NCBI GenBank assembly: GCA_049999725.1
Contig: JBNGIS010038498.1
Location: 1 to 20,625, forward strand
Direction: 5' to 3'
From: Haplomitrium mnioides
Lineage: Eukaryota > Marchantiophyta > Haplomitriopsida > Calobryales
Length of the DNA: 20,625 nt
This document shows, piece after piece, positions 9,138-19,300 of the stretch. How positions within the stretch are numbered: the stretch's first letter is position 1; each line of letters starts with the position of its first letter. A program made the translations under genes and the position numbers. The notes below the pieces were generated by a model. It had not been told where the DNA came from. It saw only the letters and a program-made list of their open reading frames with translations, and did not search any database.

Positions 9138-10351
9138 TTTATCACCAACTATGTCATAACGTTCATCCTCTTTGTTGAAATCGCAAGACTATTCAACATA
9201 TATGATACAAGAATCAAAATACAAGGTGGTATGCAAATCTTCTTCTTCACTTCTCTTCTCTCTCTATATATGAATGAATATATGAGATTGTAAGACAATG
9301 TTCATAGAATATGAAGGTAAATGTCATTTCCTTTATCACTAACCACGTCATTACGTTCATCCTCTTTGTTGAATTCGAAAGATTATTCAACATATATCAA
9401 ACATGAATCAAGAAACAATGTGGTATGCAAATCTTCCTCTCCACTTCTCTTTTCTCTCTATATATGAATGAATATATGAGATTATACAAGAGTGTTCATA
9501 GAACATAAAGGTAAATGTCATTTGTTTATAGCCAACCATGTCATCACATTCATCCTCTTTGTTGAAGTCAAACAATCATTCAACATATATGAAACATAAA
9601 TCAAGATACAAGGTGGTATGCAAATCTTCTTCTCCTCTTCTCTTCTCTCTCTATATATGAATGAATATATGAGATTGTAAGAGAGTGTTCATAGAACATA
9701 AAATTAAATGTCATTTACTTTGTCACCAACCACGTTATCACGTTCATCCTCTTTGTTGAAGTCGAACAACAATTCAACATATATGAAACATGAATCAAGA
9801 TACAAGGTGGTATGCAAATATTCTTCTCCACTTCTCTTCTCTCTCTATATATGAATGAATTTATAAGATTCCAAGAGAGTGTTCATAGAATACAAAGGTA
9901 AATGTCATTTTCTTTATATCACCAACCACGTCATCACGTTCATCCTCTTTGTTGAAGTCAAAAGATTATTCAACATATATGAAACATGAATCAAAATAAA
10001 AGGTGGTATGCAAATCTTCTTCTTTACTTCTCTTCTCTCTATATATATGAATGAATATATGAGATTGTAAGACAATGTTCATAGAATATGAAGGTAAATG
10101 TCATTTGCTTTACTACTAACCACGTCATCATGCTCATCCTCTTTGTTGAAGTTGAAAGATCATTCAACATATATGAAACATGAATCAAGATACAAGGTGG
10201 TATGCAAATTTTCTTCTCCACTTCTCTTCTCTCTCTCTCTATATGAATGAATTTCTGAGATTGTTAGAGAGTATTCATAGAATATGAAGCTAAATGTCAC
10301 TTGCTTTATCACCAACCAAAAAATGTGCATCCACTAAATGTCATTTCCTTG
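9138..10351. repeat. Satellite block 2 (about 6 monomers)
   Basis: The marker word recurs near 9321, 9515, 9708, 9902, 10098 and 10294, with steps of 193-196 bp. The block starts in mid-monomer at TTTATCACCAAC, which completes the monomer cut at 1253. Near its right end the repeat jumps from TATCACCAACC (about 10316) through a foreign spacer of about 16 bp to ACTAAATGTCATTTCCTT (10335-10351). Most of one monomer is therefore deleted immediately before the copia element. Confidence 0.9.
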
Positions 10352-10754
10352 GCCCCAATGGGAAAAGGCAATTAATTTGGAACTTGACTCTCTCATAAAA
10401 CAACAAGTTTTCGATTCCATCATGCATGCACCCCCTGATGTGCATTTAAAAGATTACGAATTTATTTTTGTCCACAAATATAATGCAAAAGAAGATGTCA
10501 CAAGATACAAGGCCAGATTAGTAGCCAAAGCATACACTCAAATTCTTGGATGTGACTATGATCTCACATACTCACCTGTCATGGACACTATTACTTACAG
10601 ATACATGATAGCCTTCACTATCCAACGTCATCTAACTATGCATATAATGGACGTCGTCACTTCTTACTTATATGGTATTCTAGATACCCAGATTTTTATG
10701 AAGGCACCCTCGAGCTCATATCAAGAATGGTATTTCATATTAGGGAGAGAATAG
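10338..10754 (+). pseudogene. Copia reverse transcriptase, N-terminal part
   Basis: The frame reads WPQWEKAINLELDSL, then RYKARLVAKAYTQ, then motif A in MDVVTSYLYG (catalytic Asp at 10650-10652), all characteristic of plant copia RT. The ATG at 10338 and the first codons come from satellite DNA at the junction, so this start is accidental. RT similarity fades after IFMKAP (about 10709). A stop ends the frame at 10752-10754, and the following repeat region lies in the next frame, implying a one-base shift. Confidence 0.87.
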
Positions 10755-11583
10755 CCAAAGTGCATATGGAGCTTTAGTCCAAAATGGCCCAAATTATGAG
10801 ATTAGACCTTTTGTCTCTTATGGCCCAAATTTTGAGATTAGACCTTTTGTCTCTCATGGCCCAAATTCTGAGATTAGATCTTTTGTCTCTCATGGCCCAA
10901 ATTCTGAGATTAGACCTTTTGTCTCTCATGGCCCAAATTCTAAGAATGGACCTTTTGTCTATCATGGCCTAAATTCTGAGGTTGGACCTTTTGTCTCTCA
11001 TGACATGCACTATAAAAATGGACCTTTAGTCCACATAGGCACAATGATTCAAAATGGACCTTTTGTCCACAAAGACCTCAATCTACAAAAAGGACCTTTT
11101 GTCCTTAATGGCCAACAAATGAAAGGACCTTCTGTCTGTAAAAAGCCACTGCCAATCCAGAAAGGACCTTTAGTCCTCACATCTAAAAGACGATGCAAAA
11201 TGATGGAAACTAAGCTGAGCAAGCAGCAAATCAATGGACCTTTAGTCCAGCGAGTGCACTTGTTGAGCAAACAAAAAATCAATGGACCTTTAGTCAAGCT
11301 AGCGCACTCGCTGAGCACGCAGCACTCCAAAGGATCTTTAGTCCAGCTAGCCAATTTGTTGAGCAAACAAAGTTGTAGAGGACCTTTAGTCCCACATATA
11401 TACAAGCTGCAAAGTGGACCTTTAGTCCCCCATCAGCAAAGTATTCCACATGACAATATGAAGTTGGCAAAGCATTCTATAAATGCATCTGGATCACATA
11501 TCGATCAACCAGGCACACAAATGGCAGTTCAAGTCCTGAGATCGATATATGGACTCAAACAGAGTGGCAGAAATTGGTACTAG
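10744..11583 (+). pseudogene. GP(L/F)V tandem-repeat insert within the copia RT, ending at YGLKQSG
   Basis: One frame stays open for about 279 codons between stops at 10741-10743 and 11581-11583. It contains 17 copies of Gly-Pro-(Leu/Phe)-Val or close variants. Early copies have a 12-residue unit such as GPNSEIRPFVSH. Later ones have a 16-residue unit with LLSKQ (three units from 11236). The frame ends in VLRSIYGLKQSGRNWY, a conserved RT motif, so the repeat sits inside RT between motif A and this motif. Ordinary copia RTs have roughly 50 residues there. The ORF itself would extend RT in frame, apart from the shift near 10740. I know no domain of this kind, and its function, if any, is unknown. 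The simplest alternative is passive expansion of a short repeat. Confidence 0.7.
10768..11428 (+). repeat. 17 copies of a GGACCTTTAGTC-like 12-mer at 36/48-bp spacing
   Basis: Copies start at 10768, 10804, 10840, 10876, 10912, 10948, 10984, 11020, 11056, 11092, 11125, 11164, 11236, 11284, 11332, 11380 and 11416. Steps are 36 bp nine times, then 33, 39, 72, 48, 48, 48 and 36. The first half is a good 36-bp tandem repeat (ATGGCCCAAATTCTGAG plus the core). In the second half only the core and a GAGCAAACAA-like word are kept. Each core is a short inverted repeat, GGAC-CTTTA-GTCC or AGAC-CTTTT-GTCT. Confidence 0.92.
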
Positions 11584-11871
11584 AGATTCAAATCAGAAAT
11601 GATGACACTAAATTTTACAAATGATGACATTGCTCCATGCCTATTTATGAAACACCAAGGCTCTGAATATGTCATAGTTGCACTCTATGTAGACGACATA
11701 AACATTTTTGGCACAAAAGCTTTAGCTGCCAATACTATCACCAAACTAAAGGATACATTTGAAATGCGAGACATTGGAGAACCTGATCTCTGTGTCGGAA
11801 TCCAGTTTGAGCATATGTTTAATGGTATTCTGATCCATCAGTCCACATATACGACCAAGATTCTCAAGTAA
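11584..11871 (+). pseudogene. Copia reverse transcriptase, active-site part
   Basis: Directly after the stop at 11581-11583 the same frame continues with NDDIAPCLFM, then the catalytic YVDD at 11686-11697 in VALYVDDINIFG, and then TFEMRDIGEPDLCVGIQ and HQSTYTTKIL, the usual copia RT order. Both active-site Asp residues are intact. The frame ends at a TAA (11869-11871) where a family member would continue. The stop at 11581 falls just after GRNWY and separates the repeat-bearing part from the catalytic motif. Confidence 0.87.
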
Positions 11872-12678
11872 TTCAATATGGACAATGCTCATCCAACGAG
11901 CACCTCAATGGAATTGAGATCTTTGGACCCAACAAATGACATGTTCGGAAAACGCAAAGAACATGAACCAATTCTGGGATAAGAAAACCCATACCTGTCG
12001 GTAATAGGAGCACTCATGTACCTTGCAAATTAGACCAGACCTAATTTATCTTTTGCGGTAAATATGCTTGCAAGGCACAACTTCGAGCCCACCATTCGCC
12101 ACTGGAACGGGCTCAAACGCATTTTCAGATACCTAAAAGGTACAAAAGATATGGGACTTTTTTTCCCTAAAAATGCATCAAATGAGATTTTTGGCTATAT
12201 CGACACAGGATATCTATCTAATCCTTATGATACAAAGTCTCAAACAGAATATGTTTTCCTTAAAGGAAACACTACTATCTCATGGAAGAGCACCAAGCAA
12301 ACTATTACAACTACCTCGACCAGTCATGCAAAGATTATTGCCCTTTATGAGGCTAGTAGAGAAGGTATATGGCTCAGACAACTTATTGACCATATCAACA
12401 TCAATACAGGTCAGCCCATACTTGATTCCCTTACTGTAATATACGTGGACAATTGACCATGTGTTGACTAGATTGCTCAAGGCTTTATTAAGGGTGGCAG
12501 AATTAAACATATTACTCCTAAATTATTTTACACCCATGAGCAACATGGTGATAAAATCAATGTCCAATGGATAGCAAGCAAAGATAACAGATCAGATATC
12601 ATCACCAAACCACTTCCACCCGCCCTGCACATTGCACATACTAAGGGGCTTGGTTTGAGAAGACTCTATGAATTATAA
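11872..12678 (+). pseudogene. Copia RT thumb/connection and RNase H
   Basis: Still in the same frame are the connection region (around SVIGALMYLAN at 12000-12030) and RNase H from about 12064. RNase H shows FGYIDTGYLSNP (first catalytic Asp), SHAKIIALYEASREGIWLRQ and IYVDN (later Asp). In SHAKIIAL the residue that is normally the catalytic Glu is Lys. Stops lie at 11980-11982 and 12031-12033 in the connection and at 12454-12456 and 12469-12471 near the end. The last piece has the copia C-terminus (HITPKLFYTHEQ, then SDIITKPLP, then GLGLRRLYEL) and ends at TAA 12676-12678, probably the original stop. Confidence 0.85.
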
Positions 12679-13202
12679 CAGAATAGTATACAATAACTAG
12701 TTGAATATATATACATTTATTTCCACCCCTCTCTGACCTTTAGTCATGAAGATCAAGGATTGCGAAGACAATCATTTATTTTGAAGCAAATGAAGTAGTC
12801 TTTTTTGAATGTAATACATGTAATATCAGGAGTATATTATATCAGAAGTTGATATCACTTCTCAGCTTTTTAGGTTGACATCATTTTTCAGACAGATCTT
12901 CATAACACAAAGAGAGGACATAACTACAACAACAGTGAAGACAAAACAACACCACACAACGACATGATGACAATGCTATATTCTTGAAGGCATAATTTTC
13001 TTAAAAACATTTCTTGACATTATGAATATTTATGCACACTCCAAACTTTACCATAATCCATCTATACATATGTGGTGGCACTCTTTCACTCGTAAGAAAG
13101 CGGGAGGGTTTTAATGAGACCACACATAGATAGGATTTGGATATGGAATTCTATGGATGTTGACTCCATTTTAAATGTGGCTGGTTATTAGTAGAAGAAA
13201 CA
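12679..13202 (+). other. 3' untranslated region of the copia element
   Basis: About 520 bp without a convincing reading frame lies between the pol stop and the polypurine tract, longer than usual for copia. It contains one more copy of the inverted-repeat core found in the RT insert, TGACCTTTAGTCA at 12734-12746. The region is otherwise AT-rich with no other repeat that I can see. Confidence 0.6.
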
Positions 13203-13214
13203 GCCAAGGGAGAG
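13203..13214 (+). other. Copia polypurine tract
   Basis: The run GCCAAGGGAGAG lies directly before TGTTATAAGG, the usual arrangement of polypurine tract and 3' LTR start in plant copia elements. It would prime plus-strand DNA synthesis. Confidence 0.65.
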
Positions 13215-13331
13215 TGTTATAAGGACCATATATATAACCCTATATCAAGAGCTATACTCATTCATTCACTCATTCATTCTATTGTACTCTCGCTCTCAAA
13301 AGCTCTCATGTGTATACGCGGTGCTCATGCA
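13215..13331 (+). repeat. Copia 3' LTR (short, single copy)
   Basis: It starts with TGTTATAAGGACC after the polypurine tract and ends with CTCATGCA before satellite sequence resumes, giving TG...CA ends and a length of 117 bp. It holds a TATA-like ATATATATAA at 13228-13237 and a CATTCATTCACTCATTCATT microrepeat downstream. No second copy exists in the window because the 5' end is lost, so the borders rest on motifs alone. Confidence 0.6.
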
Positions 13332-16300
13332 ATAACAAAATGTAATTTTCTTTATCATCAACCATGTCATCACTTTCATTCTCTTTGTTGAAGTCGAGGA
13401 ATTATTCAACATATATGAAACATGAATCAAGATACAAGCTGGTATGCAAATCTTCTTCTCCACTTCTCTCTCTCTCTATATATATGAATGAATATATGAG
13501 ATTGTAAGAGAGTGTTTATAGAACATAAAGGCAAATGTCATTTGCTTTATCACCAACCACATCATCATGTTCGTCCTTTTTGTTGAAGTTGAAGGATTAT
13601 CCATGTATGAAACATGAATCAAGATACAAGGTGGTATGCAAATCTTCTTCTCCAATTCTCTTCTTTCTCTATACATGATTGAATATATGATATTGTAGGA
13701 GATTGTTAATAGAACATAAAGATAAATGTCTTTTTTTTTCTCACCATTCATGTTATTACGTTCATCCTCTTTGTTGAAGTTGAAGGATTATTCAACATGT
13801 ATGAAACATGAATCAAGATGCCAAATGGTATGCAAATCTTCTTCTCCACTTCTCTTCTCTCTCTATACATGATTAAATTCATGATATTGAAAGAGACTGT
13901 TAATAGAACATATATGTAAATCTCATTTTCTTTCTCACCATTCATGTCATCACGTTCATCCTCTTTGTTGAAGTTGAAGGATTATTCAACGTACATAAAA
14001 CATGAATGAAGATACAAGGTGGTGCGCAAATCTTCTTCTCCACTTCTCTTCTCTCTCCTAATATGAATGAATATATGAGATTGTAAGAGAGTGTTCATAT
14101 AACATAAAGGTAAATGTTATTTACTTTATCCCCAACCACGTCATCATGTTCTTTGTCTTTGTTGAAGTAGAAGGATTATTCAACATATATAAAACATAAA
14201 TCAAAACACAAGGTGGTGCGCAAATCTTCTTCTCCACGTCTCTTCTCTCTATATATATTAATGAATATATGAGAATGTAAGAGAGTGTTCATAGAACAAT
14301 AAGGTGAATGTCATTTTCTTTATCACCAACCATGTCATCATGTCCATGGTCTTTGCTGAAGTAGATGGTTTATTCCACATATATAAGACATGAATGAAGA
14401 TACAAGGTGGTGTGCAAATCTTCCTCTCCACTTCTCTTCTCTCTCTATATATGACTGAATATATGAGATTGTAAGAGAGTGTTTATAGAACATAAAGGTA
14501 AATGTGATTTTATTTATCACCAACCACGTCATTACGTTCATCCTCTTTGTTGAAGTCAAAGGATTTTTCAACATAAATAAAACATGAATCAAGATACAAG
14601 GAGGTATGCAACTCTTCTTATCCATTTCTATTCTCCTTTTATACATGATTGAATATATAAGATTGTAAGAGAGTTTTCATAGAACATAAAGGTAAATGTC
14701 ATTTGCTTTATCACCAACCACATCATCACATTCATCATCTTTGTTGGAGTCGAAGGATTATTCAACATAAATGAAACATGAATCAAGATATAAGATGGTA
14801 TGCAAATCTTCTTCTCCACTTCTCTTCTTTCTCTGTATATGAATGAGTATTTGAGATTGTTAAAGAGTGTCAATAGAACATTAAGATAAATGTCACTTGT
14901 TTTATCACCAACCACGTCATCAAGTTCATCGTTTTTGTTAAAGTCAAAGGATTATTCAGCATATATGAAACATGAATCAAGATACAAGGTGGTATGCAAA
15001 TCTTCTCCTCCACTTCTCTTCTCTCTCTATATATGAATGAATATATTAGATTGCAAGAAAGTGTTCATAGAACATTTACGTAAATGTCATTTGCTTTGTC
15101 ACCAACCACGTCATCACATTCATCCTCTTTGTTGAAGTCAAAGGATTATTCAACATATATAAAACATGAATCAAGATTCAAGGTAGTATGCAAATATTCT
15201 TCTCCACTTCTCCTCTCTATTTATACATGAGATTGCAAGAGAGTGTTCATAGAACATTAAGGTAAATATCATTTGCTTTATCATCAACCATGTTATGACG
15301 ACCAACCATGTCATCACGTTCAACCTCTTTGTTGAAGTTGAAGGATTATGTGACATATTTGAATTATAAATCAAGATACAAGGTGGTATGCAAATATTCT
15401 TCTCCACTTCTCTTCTCTCTCTATACATGATTGAATGAATGAGATTGTAAGAGAGTGTTCATAGAACATTAAGGTTAATTTCATTTGCTTTATCACCAAC
15501 CACATCATCACATTCATTCTTTTTGTTGAAGTCGAAGGATTATTCAACATATATGAAACATGAATCAAGATATAAGATAGTATGGAAATCTTCTTCTCCA
15601 CTTCTCTTCTCTCTCTATATATGAATGAATATATGACATTGTAGGAGAGTGTTCATAGGATATACAGGTAAATAACATTGCTTTATCACCAACCACGTCA
15701 TCAAGTTCATCCTCTTTGTTAAAGTCAAAGGATTATTGAACATATATGAAACACGAATCAAGATACAAGGTGGTATGCGAATCTTCTTCTCCACTTCTCT
15801 TCTCTCTCTATATATAACTGAATATATAAGATTGCAAGAGAGTGTTGATAGAACATTTAGGTAAATGGCATTTGCTTTATTACCAACCACGTCATCACCT
15901 TCATCTTGTTTGTTGAAGTGGAGGGATTATTCAACATATATGAAACATGAATCAAGATACAAGGTTGTATGCAAATCTTCTTCTCCACTTCTTTTCTCTC
16001 TCTATACATGATTGAATATATGAGATTGTGAGAGAGTGTTCATAGAAAATAAAGGTAAGTATCATTTCCTTTATCATCAACCATGTCATCACGACCAACC
16101 ACATCATCAGGTTTATCCTGTTTGTTGAAGTGGAAGGATTATGCAATATATTTGAATTATAAATCCAGATGCGAGGTGGCATACAAATATTCTTCTCCAC
16201 TTCTCCTCTCTCTCTCTATATATGAATGAATATATATCAAATTATAAGAGATAGTTCATAGAACATTAAGGTAAATGTCATTTTATTTGTAGTCAATCAC

Positions 16301-19300
16301 GTCATGACGTTCATCCTCTTTGTTAAAGTCAAAGGATTTTATAACATACATAAAACATGAATCAATGTACAAGGTGGTATGCAAATCTTCTTCTCCATTT
16401 CTCTTCTCTCTCTATACAAGATCAAATATATGAGATTGTAAGAGACTATTCATACAACAAAATAGGAAATGTCATTTGCTTTTTCACCAACCACCTCATT
16501 ATATTCACCTTTTTTTATTGAAGTAAAAGGATTATTTATTATATGTAAAACATGAATGAAGATGCAAGGTGGTGTGAAAATCTTCTTCTCCACTTCTCTT
16601 CTCTCTCTCTATATATGAATGAATATATGAGATTGTAAGAGAGTTTTCATAGAATATAAAGGTAAATGTCATTTGCTTTATCACCAACCAAGTCATCACG
16701 CTCATCCTATTTGTTGAACTTGTACGATTATCAACATATATGAAACATGAACCAAAATACAAGGTGGTATATAAATCTTCTTCTCCACTTCTCTTCTCTC
16801 TATATATAAATGAATTTATGAGATTGTAAGAGAGTGTTTATAGAACATAAAGGTAAATGTCATTTGCTTTATCACCAACCATGTCATCACGTTCATCCTC
16901 TTTGTCGAAGTCAAAGGATTCTTCAACAAATATGAAACATGAATCAAGATACAAGGTTGTATGCAAATCTTCTTCTCCTCTTCTCTTCCCTTCCTATACA
17001 TGACTGATTATATGACATTGTAAGAGAGTGTTGATAGAACATTAAGGTAAATGTCATTCTTTTATCACTAACGACGTCATCACATTGATTCTCTTTGTTG
17101 AAGTCAAAGCATTATTCAACATAAATGAAACATGAATCAAGATACAAGGTGGTATATAAATCTTCTTCTCCACTTCTCTTCTCTCTATATATATAAATGA
17201 ATATATGAGATTGTAACAGAGTGTTCATAGAACATAAAGGTAAATATCATTTGCTTTATCACCAACCACGTAATAATGTTCATCCTCTTTGTTGAAGTCG
17301 AAGGATTATTCAACATATATAAAACATGAGTCAAGAGGCAAGGTGGTATCCCAATATTCTTCTCCACTTCTCTTCTCTCTCTTTACATAATTGAATATAT
17401 GAGATTTCAAGAGAGTGTTAACAGAGTAAGAAGGTGAACGTCATTTACTTTATCACCAACCACATCATCACGTACATCCTCTTTGTTGAAGTCCAAGGAT
17501 TATTCAACATATATGAAACCTGAATCAAGATACAAGATGGTATGCAAATCTTCTTCTCCACTTCTCTTCTCTCTATATATATGAATGAATATATGAGATT
17601 CAAAGAAGGTGTTCATAGAACATTTAGGTAAATGTCATTTGCTTTGTCATAAACCATGTCATCACCTTCATCTTCTTGGTTGAAGTCAAAGGATTATTCA
17701 ACATATATGAAACATGAATCAAGATTCAAGGTGGTATGCAAATATTCTTCTCCACTTCTCCTCCCTCTATATACTCATATGATTGAATATATGAGATTGT
17801 AAGAGAGTGTTGAGAGAATATTAAGGTAAACATCATATGCTTTATCACCAACCATGTCATGACGACCAATGACATCATCACATTCATCCTCTTTGTTGAA
17901 GTTGAAGGATTATGCAACATGTTTGAATTATAAAAAAAGATACAAGGTGGTAAGCAAATATTCTTCTCCCTCTCTTCTCTCTATATACATGATTGAATAT
18001 ATGAGATTCTAAGAGAGTGTTCATAGAACACCAATGTTAATATCATTCGCTTTATCACCAACCACATCATCACGTTCATCCTCTTTGTTGAAGTCGAAGG
18101 ATTATTTAACATATATGAAACATGAATCAAGATATAAGATGGTATGCAAATCTTCTTCTCCACTTCCCTTCTCTCTATATATATGAATGAATATATGAGA
18201 ATTTTGGAGAGTGTTCATAGACTATGAAGGTAAATGTCATTTGCTTTATCACCAACCATGTTATCAAGTTCATTCTCTCTGTTGAAGTCGAACAATAATT
18301 CAATAAATATGAAACATGAATCAAGATACAAGGTGGTATGCAAATCTTCTTCTCCACTTCTCTTCTCTCTCTATATATGAATGAATATATGAGATTGTAA
18401 GAGAGTGTTCATAGAACATTAAGGTAAATGTCACTTTCTTTATCACCAACTACGTCAACACGCTCATCCTCTTTGTTGAAGTCAAACGATCATTCAACAT
18501 ATATGAAACACGAATCAAAATATAAGATGGTATGCAAATCTTCTTCTCCACTTCTCTTCTGTCTTTGTATATCAATGCATGTATGAGACTGTAAGAGAGT
18601 GTTCATAGAAAATAAAGGTAAATGCCATTCGCTTTATCACCAAGCATGTCATCACGTTCATCCTTTTTGTTGAAGTTGAAGGATTATGCAACATATTTGA
18701 ATTATAAATAAAGATACAAGGTGGTATGCAAATATTCTTCTCAACTTCTCTTCTCTCTCTATACATGATTTAATATATGAGATTGTAAGAGAGTGTTCAT
18801 AAAACACCAATAATAATATCATTCACTTTATCACTAACCACATCATCACGTTCATCCTCTTTGTTGAAGTAGAAGGATTATTTAACATATATGAAACATG
18901 AATCAAGATATAATATGGTATACAAATCTTCTCTCCACTTCTCTTCTCTCTCTAGAGATGAATGATTATATGAGATTGTAAGAGAGTGTCAATAGAACAT
19001 TAAGGTAAATGTCATTTGCTTTATCACCAACCATGTCATCACATTCATCCATTTTGTTGAAGTCGAAGGATTATTCAACATATATGAAACATGAGTCAAG
19101 ATACAAGGTGGTATGAAAATCTTCTTCTCCACTTCTCTTCTCTCTCTATATATGAATGAATATATGAAATTGCAAGAAGGTGTTCATAGAACATTTAGAT
19201 TAATGCCATTTGCTTTATCACCAACCACGTCATCACGTTCATCCTCTTTGTTGAAGTTGAAGGATTATTCAACATAAATAAAGCATGAATCAAGATACAA

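Larger units (their letters stand above)
10352..13331 (+). mobile_element. 5'-truncated Ty1/copia retrotransposon with a repeat-expanded RT
   Basis: RT motifs are followed by RNase H, then an untranslated region, a polypurine tract and a short LTR-like end, in copia order on the plus strand. Gag, protease, integrase and the 5' LTR are missing. The left end cuts straight from satellite into mid-RT sequence near 10351. The satellite resumes at about 13332. An AAATGTCATTTCCTT-like word ends the left flank and a close relative (AAATGTAATTTTCTT) starts the right flank, so about 15 bp of target may be shared. Several in-frame stops and one frame change show that the element is dead. Confidence 0.85.

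Noticed and set aside
10774-10972. Open frames MAQILRLDLLSL on the plus strand and DKRSNLRIWAM on the minus strand
   Set aside because: A 36-bp repeat without a stop is open in several frames by construction. Only the frame that leads into the RT motif YGLKQSG has outside support.
11049-11405. Minus-strand open frame of 118 codons through the GPLV block
   Set aside because: It is the antisense shadow of the repeat and carries no family motif or context.
10768-11428. Regular 36-bp spacing suggesting a CRISPR array
   Set aside because: The conserved core is only 12 bp, the intervals are repeats and not unique spacers, the array lies inside a reverse transcriptase frame, and the DNA looks like plant nuclear DNA.
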